A DNA stretch of 64,000 nt from Allobosea vaviloviae. GTDB taxonomy: Bacteria; Pseudomonadota; Alphaproteobacteria; Rhizobiales; Beijerinckiaceae. The notes beneath the pieces are model-generated. The model was not told the origin of the DNA and searched no databases. It was given only the letters and a program-made list of their open reading frames with translations. Below, piece by piece: positions 7,899-16,253 of the stretch. Positions within the stretch are counted from its first letter, which is position 1; each line of letters starts with the position of its first letter. The stretch covers positions 1-64,000 of the forward strand of contig NZ_LGSZ01000022.1 of NCBI RefSeq assembly GCF_001298265.1, given 5' to 3'. A program made the translations under genes and the position numbers.

Positions 7899-9445
7899 TA
7901 GGCGTTCTCGTTCTTCGTCATCAGCGAGAACGGCGTCTTCACGAGGATGTAGAGGTCGAGCAGCACGGACCAGTTCTCGATGTAGTAAAGGTCGTGCTCG
8001 ACGCGGCGCTGGATCTTGTCCTCGGTGTCTGTCTCGCCGCGCCAGCCATTGACCTGCGCCCAGCCGGTGATGCCGGGCTTGACCTTGTGGCGGGCGAAAT
8101 AGCCGTCGACCACCTGCTCATAGGCGCGGTTCGAGGCGGTGGCATGGACCGCATGGGGGCGCGGGCCGACCAGCGAGAGATTCCCGCGCAGGACGACGTT
8201 GAACAGCTGGGGCAACTCGTCCAGCGAGGTCTTGCGGATGAAGCGGCCGACGCGGGTGACGCGCGGATCGTCCCGCGTCACCTGCTTGGCGGCGGCGTGG
8301 TCGCTCATCTCATGGTAAAGCGAGCGGAACTTCAGAACCTCGATCTGCTCGTTGTTGAAGCCGTAGCGCTTCTGGCGAAACAGGACCGGTCCCTTCGAGT
8401 CGAGCTTGATCGCAAGGGCGGTCACCAGCATCACCGGCGAGAGCGCGATCAGGGCCAACAGGCCGACGACCTTGTCGAAGACCCATTTGACGACGATGTC
8501 CCAGTCCGCGATCGGCCGGTCGAACACGTCCAGAACCGGCACCGCGCCGAAATAGGAATAGGAGCGCGGCCGGAATCGCAGCTTCGACATATGCGCCGAG
8601 AGCCGGATGTCGATCGGCAGCACCCAAAGCTTGCGCAGCATGGTCAGGAGCCTGGCCTCCGCCGAGATCGGCAGGGTGAAGATCACCAGGTCGAGCTTGG
8701 TGCGGCGGGCGAACTCGACGAGGTCGTCGATCGTGCCGAGCTTTGGGTAGCCGGCGACGAGATCGGGCGAGCGGTCGTCGTTGCGGTCGTCGAACACGCC
8801 GCAGATGCGCAGGCCCGTATCGCGCTGCGCTTCCAGCGCGCGGATCAGGGCCTCGCCGCCTTCGCCGCCGCCGACGATCGCCGTGCGCCGCTCCAGCCGG
8901 CCGGTCCGCGTCAGATGCCGCACGCCGAGCATGACGATGAGGCGCTCCGTGAGCAGAGCCAGAGCGCCGACGCCATAAAATCCGAGCAGCCAGCCGCGCG
9001 AGACCTGGTCGCCGATCTTGAGGAAGAAGAAGGCGGCCAGCGTGATCAGGAACAGCAGGGTCCAGCCGCTGGCGAGTCTGACCGCCATGGCGATGAAGTT
9101 TCTGAGCGCGCCGACATGGTACAGATGCAGCGCCTGAAAGACCGCGAGCACGCCGATCGACAGCGCGGCGATGGTCACCTGGTAGGGCAGGGTGCTGTCG
9201 ACATTGCCGGCCGCATAAAGCCAGTAGATCAGCCCACCTGTTCCAACCACGGCCACGACGTCGAGGACGCGCACCAGACCCTCGATCATCACCGGCGACA
9301 GCGTCGGCTTGACCGGCATGGCGGCGATGCGCTCCGCCAGGGGATGAAACACGCGCGTTCCGCTGCGGGCCGGCCCGAACATCTCCGGCGTTGCCGAGGC
9401 AGCCGCGTCCGCCTTGATCAGATCGCGGACATCGAAGGCACCCAT
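7895..9445 (-). CDS. Polyprenyl glycosylphosphotransferase, exopolysaccharide priming enzyme (WcaJ-like)
   Basis: A 516-residue enzyme with four or five N-terminal membrane segments, a central CoA-binding-like Rossmann region (AIVGGGEGGEALIRALEAQ), one more membrane segment, and the C-terminal bacterial sugar transferase domain. The latter shows VLKFRSLYHEM, DDPRVTRVGRFIRKTSLDEL and GNLSLVGPRPH. The family transfers a sugar-1-phosphate, often glucose, to undecaprenyl phosphate and starts repeat-unit assembly at the inner membrane. It is the first gene of a minus-strand operon with the polymerase and acyltransferase. The start at 9445 is followed by a non-conserved leader before the first span. 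Confidence 0.92.
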   Translation of the reverse strand: MGAFDVRDLIKADAAASATPEMFGPARSGTRVFHPLAERIAAMPVKPTLSPVMIEGLVRVLDVVAVVGTGGLIYWLYAAGNVDSTLPYQVTIAALSIGVLAVFQALHLYHVGALRNFIAMAVRLASGWTLLFLITLAAFFFLKIGDQVSRGWLLGFYGVGALALLTERLIVMLGVRHLTRTGRLERRTAIVGGGEGGEALIRALEAQRDTGLRICGVFDDRNDDRSPDLVAGYPKLGTIDDLVEFARRTKLDLVIFTLPISAEARLLTMLRKLWVLPIDIRLSAHMSKLRFRPRSYSYFGAVPVLDVFDRPIADWDIVVKWVFDKVVGLLALIALSPVMLVTALAIKLDSKGPVLFRQKRYGFNNEQIEVLKFRSLYHEMSDHAAAKQVTRDDPRVTRVGRFIRKTSLDELPQLFNVVLRGNLSLVGPRPHAVHATASNRAYEQVVDGYFARHKVKPGITGWAQVNGWRGETDTEDKIQRRVEHDLYYIENWSVLLDLYILVKTPFSLMTKNENAY

Positions 9446-9985
9446 GACGTCACATTCCTGGTCGCTGCAACCCTGGTCGCTGTCAGCGCGGCCGAGGCTG
9501 TCGCCTGGGTCGACCCGCCGATCTTCCTTCTGGCGTAGCCGAAAATGCTCACGGAAGGCTTAATCGGACAGGTCGCTGTTTTGGCAGGAGGACCGTGTCT
9601 TCGGCCGGCGTTTGACGTGTGGTGCGGGGGGATTCTGGTCTGCGCTCGAAAACGCGATTTTTCCTCGACCGATCAAGGTATTGACGCAGTCGAAATCGCA
9701 TCGATTTCGCCCGAAATGCTGCGATAGAAATCATCGAAAGGTTGTTTCCAGTTGACTTGAAGCAACGATCTGGCTATGTGTTCCCGTGATGAGTGTCTGA
9801 GAAGCACATTTTTGCGCGATCAAGTTTTCCGGCCCAGAGCGGTCGGGAGGTGATTGCCGTGCTGCTTTCGTGGTGGTCGCCACCGAGAGCTTTTTGATCC
9901 GGACCCTGATTTACAACTCGAACTTTTGCAGAGCTGCCCCGCATCGCCCCCGCGTTGCCCGTTGTCGGCCTGCCTCGTGTGCAAC
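9446..9985. other. 540-bp intergenic region between divergent genes
   Basis: No convincing coding sequence is seen. It is somewhat richer in A/T than its flanks. It contains an 8-bp inverted repeat, CGAAATCG-cat-CGATTTCG (9691-9709), and a TTGTTTC...GAAGCAA inverted pair around 9742-9765 that overlaps a promoter-like sequence. It must hold the promoters of the polysaccharide operon (left) and the mdtJI-like pair (right). I looked for guanidine-riboswitch motifs ahead of the SMR genes and did not find them. Confidence 0.5.
9752..9780 (+). promoter_or_regulatory. Candidate sigma-70 promoter for the SMR pair
   Basis: TTGACT at 9752-9757 is followed after 17 bases by TATGTG at 9775-9780, a fair -35/-10 pair pointing towards the genes at 9986. 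Transcription would start near 9787 and leave a leader of about 200 nt. This is a sequence match only. Confidence 0.35.
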
Positions 9986-10372
9986 ATGCCTTCCCATTGG
10001 TTCTTTCTGCTCGCGGCCATCGCCGTCGAGATCGTCGCGACGACCGCGCTGAAGTCGGTCGTCTCCGCTCCCTGGCTGGTCGCGCTTTTGCCGCTGGCCC
10101 TGATCGGCCTGTCCTTCGCGCTGCTCAGCATCGCGCTGCGCGTCATCCCGTTGGCTGTCGCCTATGCGGTCTGGGAAGGGCTCGGCATCGTCGGCATCGC
10201 CGCTGCCGGCCACCTGCTCTTCGGCGAGCATTTGACGCCCGGACGCATGCTGGCGCTCGCCGCGATCCTGGCCGGCATCCTTCTGCTCGAACGCGGCGTC
10301 GGGGAGGAGCATGACGGCGAGCCCGGGGATGCTCGCGCCCCGGATGCGCGCATCGAGGGGAGGCTGGCATGA
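9986..10372 (+). CDS. mdtJ: SMR family transporter subunit (MdtJ-like)
   Basis: A 128-residue protein with four membrane spans and the small-multidrug-resistance signature. The conserved membrane glutamate is in the first helix (AIAVEIVATTALK). VAYAVWEGLGIVG in helix 3 is the form typical of MdtJ rather than EmrE. The C-terminus carries a 25-residue hydrophilic tail, as in MdtJ. MdtJ and MdtI form a heterodimeric spermidine exporter in Escherichia coli. The partner gene overlaps by 4 bp. The start at 9986 fits the first helix; an upstream in-frame start adds an arginine- and proline-rich stretch. In the middle of a polysaccharide locus a lipid-carrier flippase role (as for ArnEF) is an alternative. 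Confidence 0.8.
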   Translation: MPSHWFFLLAAIAVEIVATTALKSVVSAPWLVALLPLALIGLSFALLSIALRVIPLAVAYAVWEGLGIVGIAAAGHLLFGEHLTPGRMLALAAILAGILLLERGVGEEHDGEPGDARAPDARIEGRLA

Positions 10373-10743
10373 TCACGCCCTTGATGCCGAACCTGATGCC
10401 GAACCTGATGCCCAGCCTGATGCCACAGACGCTTGCCATCGCCTGGCTGGCGCTGGCCGTGGTCCTCGAGGTCTGCGGCTCCTCCCTGCTGAAACTCTCC
10501 GACGGCATGCGCCGACGCCTGCCGGGGCTGGCCGGAATCATCCTGGTGATGGGTGCCTTCGCCGCGCTCGCCCAGGCCATTCGCGGCATGGACCTTTCGG
10601 TGGCCTATGCGGTCTGGGGTGGGGCGGGGCTGGTCATCACCGCGATCGTCGGCGCGCTCGCGTTCGGCCAGCGCATCAGGCTGTCGGGTTGGGCCGGAAT
10701 CGGCCTGGTGATCCTGGGTGTGGTCGCGCTCAAGCTGCTGTGA
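10369..10743 (+). CDS. mdtI: SMR family transporter subunit (MdtI-like)
   Basis: A 124-residue four-span SMR protein. AWLALAVVLEVCGSSLLKLSDG and the loop GMDLSVAYAVWGGAGLV match the MdtI pattern (membrane Glu in helix 1, WGG in helix 3). It overlaps mdtJ by 4 bp (ATGA), as expected for a co-translated heterodimer. The start at 10369 has GGGGAGG six bases upstream. Between this start and the point where family homology begins (about 10420) lie four tandem 12-bp repeats that encode Leu-Met-Pro-Asn/Ser/Gln units, each with its own ATG, so the N-terminus is extended and possibly variable. Confidence 0.82.
   Translation: MITPLMPNLMPNLMPSLMPQTLAIAWLALAVVLEVCGSSLLKLSDGMRRRLPGLAGIILVMGAFAALAQAIRGMDLSVAYAVWGGAGLVITAIVGALAFGQRIRLSGWAGIGLVILGVVALKLL
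10381..10428 (+). repeat. Four tandem 12-bp repeats at the start of mdtI
   Basis: Units TTGATGCCGAAC, CTGATGCCGAAC, CTGATGCCCAGC and CTGATGCCACAG lie end to end and in frame. Each contains an ATG. Copy-number change would lengthen or shorten the N-terminus by four residues without shifting frame. Confidence 0.85.
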
Positions 10744-10756
10744 GCAGACTGTCCGA

Positions 10757-11914
10757 TCAGGCCCTGGCGCGGTTCGCCATCGCGTGGTGATAGGCGGTGA
10801 TGACGCCGTCGATCATCGCGTCGAGCTGGAAGTTCTCGCGGACATGCTGCGCGAGATCCGCTGCCTCGGCCGTCCGTTCGGCATCGGGTGTAGCGAGCGC
10901 TCTTGCGATCGCGTCGGCGAGGATGACGGGGTCGTTGGTGGGTATCAGCCGATGCCGGTGCCGCGGCCCGTAGATTTCGTTGATACCGCCGACATCGGTG
11001 GAAACCAGCGGCTGCGCCGCCGCCGCCGCTTCGAGGATGACGTAGGGCAGCGACTCCGCCCGTGACGGCACCACCATGACCTGGGCACGCGAGAGAGCCT
11101 TGCGGATCGGGCCTGGCGGCTCGAAAACGCATTGGTCCGCGATTCCGCGCGAAACCGTCAAGGCGCGCAGATCCGCCTCGTCCGGTCCCGATCCGACGAT
11201 CAGGATGCGCGGCGTCAAGGCATCGCGGCTCTTGAGCAGGCTGAGCGCATCGATCAGCGTGTCGATGCCCTTCGCCGAGCGGAGTTCGCCGAGATAGACG
11301 AGGCAGAACGTCGCGTCCGTATGGTCGATCGGCTCGAACTCCGGCTCCGAAATGCCGTTCAGGACGATGCGATGGTCGGTGCGCGGCAGATGGCCGATAT
11401 GCGCTTCGAAGCGGCCGGCGATGAAGCGGCTCTCGAACAGGAACATGTCGGTGGCGCGCTCGAGCAGCCGCTCGACTGCCATGTAGACCTTATGCTCGGT
11501 GCCGCCGGGCTTGTAGTTGAAGCTGCCGCCATGGGGCGTATAGGCCGTGACATAGCGGCGGCCGGGGCTGACGAGCGCCGGCAAACGGCCGTAGAGCCCG
11601 CCTTTCGAGCCGTGGCAGTGAACCACGTCGGGGTCGAGCCGCGCGCGCACCGAGATCGCGCTCATCTGCGCCCTGGCATCCGTCAGGCTGGGATAGCGCG
11701 ACATCGGCACGCGCGTGATGCCGAGCGTCAGCAGGCCCGAGAGCTCGGCGAAGACATCGTCGGCCCTTGTGCCGCCTGTCGTGGAATCGCAGAAGATGCC
11801 GACATCATGGCCGCGCTGCGCCTGTCCGCGCGCAAGGTCCAGCACATGCCGGAAGAGCCCTCCGAGCGGGGCCCGGAAGACATGCAGGATCCGCAGGCGC
11901 GCGGTGTCCGTCAT
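10757..11914 (-). CDS. Glycosyltransferase family 4
   Basis: A 385-residue GT-B glycosyltransferase. The N-terminal domain has LHVFRAPLGGLFRHVLDL and VVHCHGSKGGLYGRL. The C-terminal domain has LVYLGELRSAKGIDTLIDAL and the nucleotide-sugar motif ESLPYVILEAAAAAQPLVST (E-x7-E) with VGGINEI. It probably adds a sugar to the lipid-linked repeat unit. The donor cannot be told from sequence. It follows the Wza-like exporter at 11935 with a 20-bp gap on the same strand, and its stop lies just beyond the end of mdtI. The start at 11914 is the first methionine before the conserved N-terminus; a long in-frame extension upstream overlaps the exporter gene. Confidence 0.9.
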   Translation of the reverse strand: MTDTARLRILHVFRAPLGGLFRHVLDLARGQAQRGHDVGIFCDSTTGGTRADDVFAELSGLLTLGITRVPMSRYPSLTDARAQMSAISVRARLDPDVVHCHGSKGGLYGRLPALVSPGRRYVTAYTPHGGSFNYKPGGTEHKVYMAVERLLERATDMFLFESRFIAGRFEAHIGHLPRTDHRIVLNGISEPEFEPIDHTDATFCLVYLGELRSAKGIDTLIDALSLLKSRDALTPRILIVGSGPDEADLRALTVSRGIADQCVFEPPGPIRKALSRAQVMVVPSRAESLPYVILEAAAAAQPLVSTDVGGINEIYGPRHRHRLIPTNDPVILADAIARALATPDAERTAEAADLAQHVRENFQLDAMIDGVITAYHHAMANRARA

Positions 11915-11934
11915 CCCGGCTCTCCCGACAGGCT

Positions 11935-12495
11935 CTAGAACCAGCGTTCCTTGATGACGATCGTGTCTCCGGGCTGGACCGGATAGGTGATCGGCACGCT
12001 CGCGGTCACGAGCTGGTCCTCGACCTGCCGCGTCACCTCGGCATAGGCGCGCTGGCCGCGCGGCGTGAAGCCTCCGGCGATCGCGACCGCAGTCTGCACG
12101 GTCATGCCGTTGACATAGGGAAACTGGCCGGAATTCGTCACCTCCCCGAGCACGAAGAAGGGACGGTAGGCATCGACCTCGACCGAGACCTTCGGCTCGC
12201 GCAGGAAGCCGCCGCGGAGCTTGGCTTCGATCGCCTTCTCGAGTTGCTGCGTCGTGCGCCCCTGCGCCTCGACGGAATCGATCAGCGGCATCGAGATTCG
12301 GCCGCTGCCGTCGACCGCGTAGATGTTGGAGAGGTTGTCCTGTCCGAAGACGATGACGCGCAGCCGGTCGCCGCTGGCGAGGCGGTAGGGCCCGCTCGGC
12401 TGCGCGAGCGCATATTCGGACGCGACAAAGCGTGGCGCGCATGCGCCTGCCGTCATGGCTGCGGCCAGGGCGAGAGAGGCGAGACGTCGACTCAT
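11935..12495 (-). CDS. Polysaccharide export lipoprotein (Wza/GumB-like, Poly_export and SLBB)
   Basis: A 186-residue outer-membrane export protein. It starts with a lipoprotein-like signal (MSRRLASLALAAAMTAGAC, Cys19). The Poly_export domain follows (GPYRLASGDRLRVIVFGQDN, then VDGSGRISMPLIDSVEAQGR), then an SLBB-like segment (FFVLGEVTNSGQFPYVNGMT). The length is short compared with Wza (about 380) but normal for the GumB/ExoF-like small type. It is divergent from the co-polymerase at 12674, so the two probably share a control region and work together in export across the envelope. Confidence 0.9.
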   Translation of the reverse strand: MSRRLASLALAAAMTAGACAPRFVASEYALAQPSGPYRLASGDRLRVIVFGQDNLSNIYAVDGSGRISMPLIDSVEAQGRTTQQLEKAIEAKLRGGFLREPKVSVEVDAYRPFFVLGEVTNSGQFPYVNGMTVQTAVAIAGGFTPRGQRAYAEVTRQVEDQLVTASVPITYPVQPGDTIVIKERWF

Positions 12496-12673
12496 TACAA
12501 GCGATACCCATGCGGAATCCTGCCGAAGCATTGGCGGCATATGGTTAACAAAGGCTTCCGGCCTGTGGGTTGCGCGCGCCGCGTCCAGGGGCGGTCACGC
12601 CGGCCTTTAACCCCGCAATAACCTTACTGCGCTTTCACTAACGCGGCGTCCTGTCCGGGGCGCGAGAGTTTGC

Positions 12674-14881
12674 GTGAATGGATGGGTCATGACCGCTCAC
12701 ACCGAGAGCCATGTCAGGGAGCAGGTCCGCGAGCAGTCCGCGCGGGACGGGGACGCTCGTGGCGACATGCTCGATCTCTCCGCGCTCTGGGCCGCGATCA
12801 AGCGGCGCAAGGCCTGGATCATCGCGCCTACGGCGGCGGTGTTCGGGCTGTCCCTGATTGCCGTCAATATCGTGCCCGCCCGTTACACCGGCGAAGCCCG
12901 CATCCTGCTCGAGAGCCGCGGCAGCTTCTTCACGCTGCCTGGGCAATCCTCTGTCGAGACAACCGGTCAGTTCGATAGCGAGGCCGTCCAGAGTCAGGTC
13001 CAGCTCATCATGTCGCGCGACCTCGCCCGCGAGGCGATCAAGCGCATCGGACTCGTCGGCAATTCCGAATTCGATTCGGGGGCTGGAGCGCTGAATGCGC
13101 TGAAGAAGATCGGCGTGCTGATCGGGCTCGGCGGCCATCCGGCCGACCGTTCGCCGGAAGACCGCGTGCTGGAGAAGTACTACGATCGGCTTCTGGTCTA
13201 TCCTGTCGGACGTTCGCGCATCGTCGCGGTCGAGTTCACCTCGCAGGATCCCGAACTCGCCGCCAAGGGCGCCAACATCATCGCCAACGCCTATCTCGAG
13301 CTTCAGGAGGCCGCCAAGCAGGACACGGCGCGCAGTGCGTCCTCCTGGCTTTCGACCACGATCGAGCCGCTGCGCAAGCGCCTCGCCGAGGCAGAAGCCA
13401 AGGTCGAGGATTTCCGCTCGCGCAATGGCCTGCTCGTCGGCGCCAACAACACCACGATCAACGCCCAGCAACTCGGCGATCTGTCGACGCAGCTGTCGGC
13501 CGCGCGCAGCCAGCAGGCCGAGGCACAGGCCAAGGCCGGGCTGATCCGCGACGCGATCAAGCAGGGCCGCACCTTCGAAATCCCCGATGTCGCCAATAAC
13601 GAGCTGGTGCGCAGGCTGATCGAGCAGCGCGTCAACCTGCGCGCCCAGATCGCGCTCGAATCGCGCAATCTTCTCTCCGAGCATCCGCGCATCAAGGAGC
13701 TGAACGCACAGCTCGCCGATCTCGAGGGCCAGCTTCGCGCCGCCGCCGAGCGCACGGTGCGGACGCTCGAGAACGAGGCGAAGATCGCCGGACAGCGTGT
13801 CGAGAGCTTCACGGCCGCCCTCGACGGCCAGAAGAAGAACGTCTCCACCGGCAATGACAGCGAGGTGCAGCTGCGCGCGCTCGAACGCGAGGCCCGTACG
13901 CTGCGCGAGCAGCTCGAGCAATACATGCTGCGCTATCGCGAGGCCGTCGCCCGCGACAGCCAGAACGCGACGCCCGCCGACGCCCGCGTGATTTCGCGCG
14001 CGATCGAGCCGACCGAGCCCTCCTTCCCCAAGAAGCTGCCGACCGTCCTGGTGGCCACCCTCGCGACCTTCCTGGCCTCGCTCGCCACCGTCGTCTCGCG
14101 AGAACTTCTCAATGGCCGCAGCGATGCGCCCGCTCCGCAGCCGCGCCGCAGCCCGGGCTGGATCGGGAGGGGGCGCGAAGCGCCTCGCGCCGAAGAGACT
14201 CCGGCTGATTCGCGTCGCGAGCGCGTCGCCGGCCTGCTGACGCATGGCGGCCGTCTCGGCCAAATCACGCTCGATCTCGCCCATCCCGAGCAGACCTTGG
14301 CCGATCTCGCCGAACGCATCGAGGAGCCGGCACGCGGCATGGCGCCGATGGTGCTGGTGCTCGACGGCGCGGGCGAGGGCGCAGCCACGCCGACCGACCT
14401 GGCGGAGCTTCTCTCGCAGCGCTGCCGCTGCATCATCGTCGATCTCGCCGCCGACCGGGGCCGCAGCGAGGCGGGCTTCTCCGAACTGCTGGCCGGCGAG
14501 GTGCTGTTCTCCGACATCATCACGCGCGAGCCGGGCTCGCGCCTGCATCGCATCGGCCCCGGCCGGGCCGGGCGCGCCGCCGTCCTGGCCGCCTCTGACC
14601 TCGTCGAGGTCGCGCTCGACGCGCTTTGCGAGACCTATGATTGGGTTCTGGTCGCCGCCGCCTCGAACGACGAAGCATCCGTGCTGGCGTCGATCGCCGG
14701 TCGCGCGCAGGGCGGTCTCGTGATGGCGGGCCAGCTTGGCAATGGCCACGCGGTCGAAGCCGCCTATCGGCTGGCCGAGATGACGAAGGCGCCGGTGACG
14801 CTGATGCTCGACGCCCCCGAGACCGCGCCGATGCCAGACCTGCGCGAGAGCGGCGCGTCGCCGGTTGAGGTTCCCGCCTAA
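12674..14881 (+). CDS. Polysaccharide co-polymerase (Wzz/GumC type) with a degenerate BY-kinase domain
   Basis: A 735-residue inner-membrane protein. Residues about 30-60 hold the Wzz domain start and first span (AWIIAPTAAVFGLSLIAVNI). A long coiled-coil periplasmic region follows, then the PEPTEPSFPKKLPTV-like motif and second span near 450-480. The C-terminal third has the fold order of a bacterial tyrosine kinase, but the Walker A position reads LDGAGEGAATP without the P-loop lysine, Walker A' is IIVDLAADRG, and no terminal tyrosine cluster is present. It is likely a chain-length and export scaffold without kinase activity (inference). The GTG at 12674 and the ATG at 12689 are both plausible starts. 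Confidence 0.87.
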   Translation: MNGWVMTAHTESHVREQVREQSARDGDARGDMLDLSALWAAIKRRKAWIIAPTAAVFGLSLIAVNIVPARYTGEARILLESRGSFFTLPGQSSVETTGQFDSEAVQSQVQLIMSRDLAREAIKRIGLVGNSEFDSGAGALNALKKIGVLIGLGGHPADRSPEDRVLEKYYDRLLVYPVGRSRIVAVEFTSQDPELAAKGANIIANAYLELQEAAKQDTARSASSWLSTTIEPLRKRLAEAEAKVEDFRSRNGLLVGANNTTINAQQLGDLSTQLSAARSQQAEAQAKAGLIRDAIKQGRTFEIPDVANNELVRRLIEQRVNLRAQIALESRNLLSEHPRIKELNAQLADLEGQLRAAAERTVRTLENEAKIAGQRVESFTAALDGQKKNVSTGNDSEVQLRALEREARTLREQLEQYMLRYREAVARDSQNATPADARVISRAIEPTEPSFPKKLPTVLVATLATFLASLATVVSRELLNGRSDAPAPQPRRSPGWIGRGREAPRAEETPADSRRERVAGLLTHGGRLGQITLDLAHPEQTLADLAERIEEPARGMAPMVLVLDGAGEGAATPTDLAELLSQRCRCIIVDLAADRGRSEAGFSELLAGEVLFSDIITREPGSRLHRIGPGRAGRAAVLAASDLVEVALDALCETYDWVLVAAASNDEASVLASIAGRAQGGLVMAGQLGNGHAVEAAYRLAEMTKAPVTLMLDAPETAPMPDLRESGASPVEVPA

Positions 14882-16122
14882 TCCTCGACCGCGCGCGCGC
14901 GGCCACGGTTCAGCCAGCCCGAAATCTGCTGCGCCAGTTTCAGCGCGGCCGGCGAGGCCTTGATCGCGCGCTTGGTCCAGCGCTTGGCGCGAGCGATGTT
15001 GGCGAAGGCGCGTCCCTTGGCCGTCAGCGGCAGGAAGCTGTCGACGAGCTCGTCGCGCTCGTCGCAGATCGTCGTCTTGTAGCGGGCTTCGCCGACGCCC
15101 AGATCGAACATCGTGATCCCCTCGCGGCATTTCAGCTTGATCAGATCGACCAGCAGGATTTCGCCGGGGCTGGTCTTGGCCACCTCGCTCTCCATGTCGA
15201 AGGAGGTCGCCATGCCGGAGAAGCGCTGCGCCTGAACCGCGCCGACATAGGTCGCGACCGAGCGGCCGGCGACATCGAGCGAATAGAGTTCCAGCACCGG
15301 CGCGGCATCGCCAATCGGCTGGGCCGCGCGCTCGAGAAAGCTGCGCACGGCCGGCGGCGCGAAGGGGTCCGGCACGCCCATCATCGCGAAGCGCGCGGCC
15401 TTCTGAAGCAGGAACGCATCGATCACGCGCGCGATCTCGGCCGGCTCGCGGGCCCGCACCAGCTCCGACGGCCCGAAGCCCGCGAAGCGGTTGCGCTTGT
15501 TCTTCAGCTTCTTATGGGCGTGGCTGCTCATCGAACGCCGCAGCGAACCGTCGCAATCGCCGGCAACGAGGGCGAGCTTGTAGGCCGCGCTTGGGCTTGC
15601 TCCAGCCGCCAATGCGGCCAACGGATTGGCGATGCCTTGCCACTGCGTCGGCTGGTTGACGAAGATGAAGGCGTCGAGCCCGCCGATCACGGTGCCGATC
15701 TCGTCCAGCATCAGCCGCGCAGCGGCCGCGTCGAGCGCGGTCGCGAAGCCGCGCTCGTAGAGCCCCATATGGTAGTTGGCGTGCTTGCCGCCGATGAATT
15801 CGGCGAAGCGGATGCCATTGCGGCGTGTGATCACCAGCGGCAGGATCGCCAGCGGCCGATCGGCTGCATCGCGCAGCAGGACATGGCGAAACACCATGCC
15901 CTCAGCCGCACCGACGGTTTCGACGAAGGGCGCGACCCAGCCATAGGCCTGATAGGGCGTCGCCAGCGCGCTGGCTTCCAGCGCGTGCCAATCGGCCGCG
16001 ATGGCGGCGATGTCGTCGCGGACCGTGATGCTGTGCCATGGCCGCGCGGCGTCGCTGCGGCTCTCGCTTTGCAGCGAGCCCGAGAGGCGCTCGGTCGGGG
16101 CATGCTCGGCAACGGCGGACAT
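14878..16122 (-). CDS. GNAT-like acetyltransferase of the CelD/BcsL (BioF2-like) family
   Basis: A protein of about 414 residues with a duplicated GNAT-like architecture: SALATPYQAYGWVAPFVET near the N-terminus, HAKKKL-like basic linkers (SSHAHKKLKNKRNRF) in the middle, and the acetyl-CoA region AKTSPGEILLVDLIKLKCRE followed by FDLGVGEARYKTTICDERDE. CelD/BcsL-type proteins are found in cellulose and exopolysaccharide loci and are thought to acetylate polysaccharide or lipid. The stop overlaps the stop of the co-polymerase gene (convergent). The start at 16122 is chosen over 16215 because conserved sequence begins after it. Confidence 0.8.
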   Translation of the reverse strand: MSAVAEHAPTERLSGSLQSESRSDAARPWHSITVRDDIAAIAADWHALEASALATPYQAYGWVAPFVETVGAAEGMVFRHVLLRDAADRPLAILPLVITRRNGIRFAEFIGGKHANYHMGLYERGFATALDAAAARLMLDEIGTVIGGLDAFIFVNQPTQWQGIANPLAALAAGASPSAAYKLALVAGDCDGSLRRSMSSHAHKKLKNKRNRFAGFGPSELVRAREPAEIARVIDAFLLQKAARFAMMGVPDPFAPPAVRSFLERAAQPIGDAAPVLELYSLDVAGRSVATYVGAVQAQRFSGMATSFDMESEVAKTSPGEILLVDLIKLKCREGITMFDLGVGEARYKTTICDERDELVDSFLPLTAKGRAFANIARAKRWTKRAIKASPAALKLAQQISGWLNRGRARAVED

Positions 16123-16253
16123 CGATGGTCGGGGCTCGGAAACGGACAAGTCTCGCCTCCTTAACCCGCTATTGTGAACGGACTGGGCAAGATGAGCGCT
16201 CTTGGCCGACGTCATCGGCGAACAGCGTTAGCGAGCGGTTGCCGTCAATCGAC

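Noticed and set aside
6507-7901. Long plus-strand ORF (464 codons) across the polymerase gene
   Set aside because: It is the antisense shadow of the Wzy-like gene: rich in Arg, Gln and Asp with no domain, while the minus strand gives a clear membrane protein.
7994-9538. Long plus-strand ORF (514 codons) across the glycosylphosphotransferase gene
   Set aside because: Antisense shadow. The minus strand shows conserved sugar-transferase motifs.
9730-9985. Guanidine (ykkC or mini-ykkC) riboswitch ahead of the SMR pair
   Set aside because: I looked for the paired ACGR loops and conserved purine-rich segments and did not see them. The MdtJI-type sequences fit polyamine export better than guanidine export.
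12638-15130. Very long minus-strand ORF (830 codons) opposite the co-polymerase
   Set aside because: It is made of charged low-complexity sequence typical of high-GC antisense frames; the plus strand encodes the Wzz/GumC protein.
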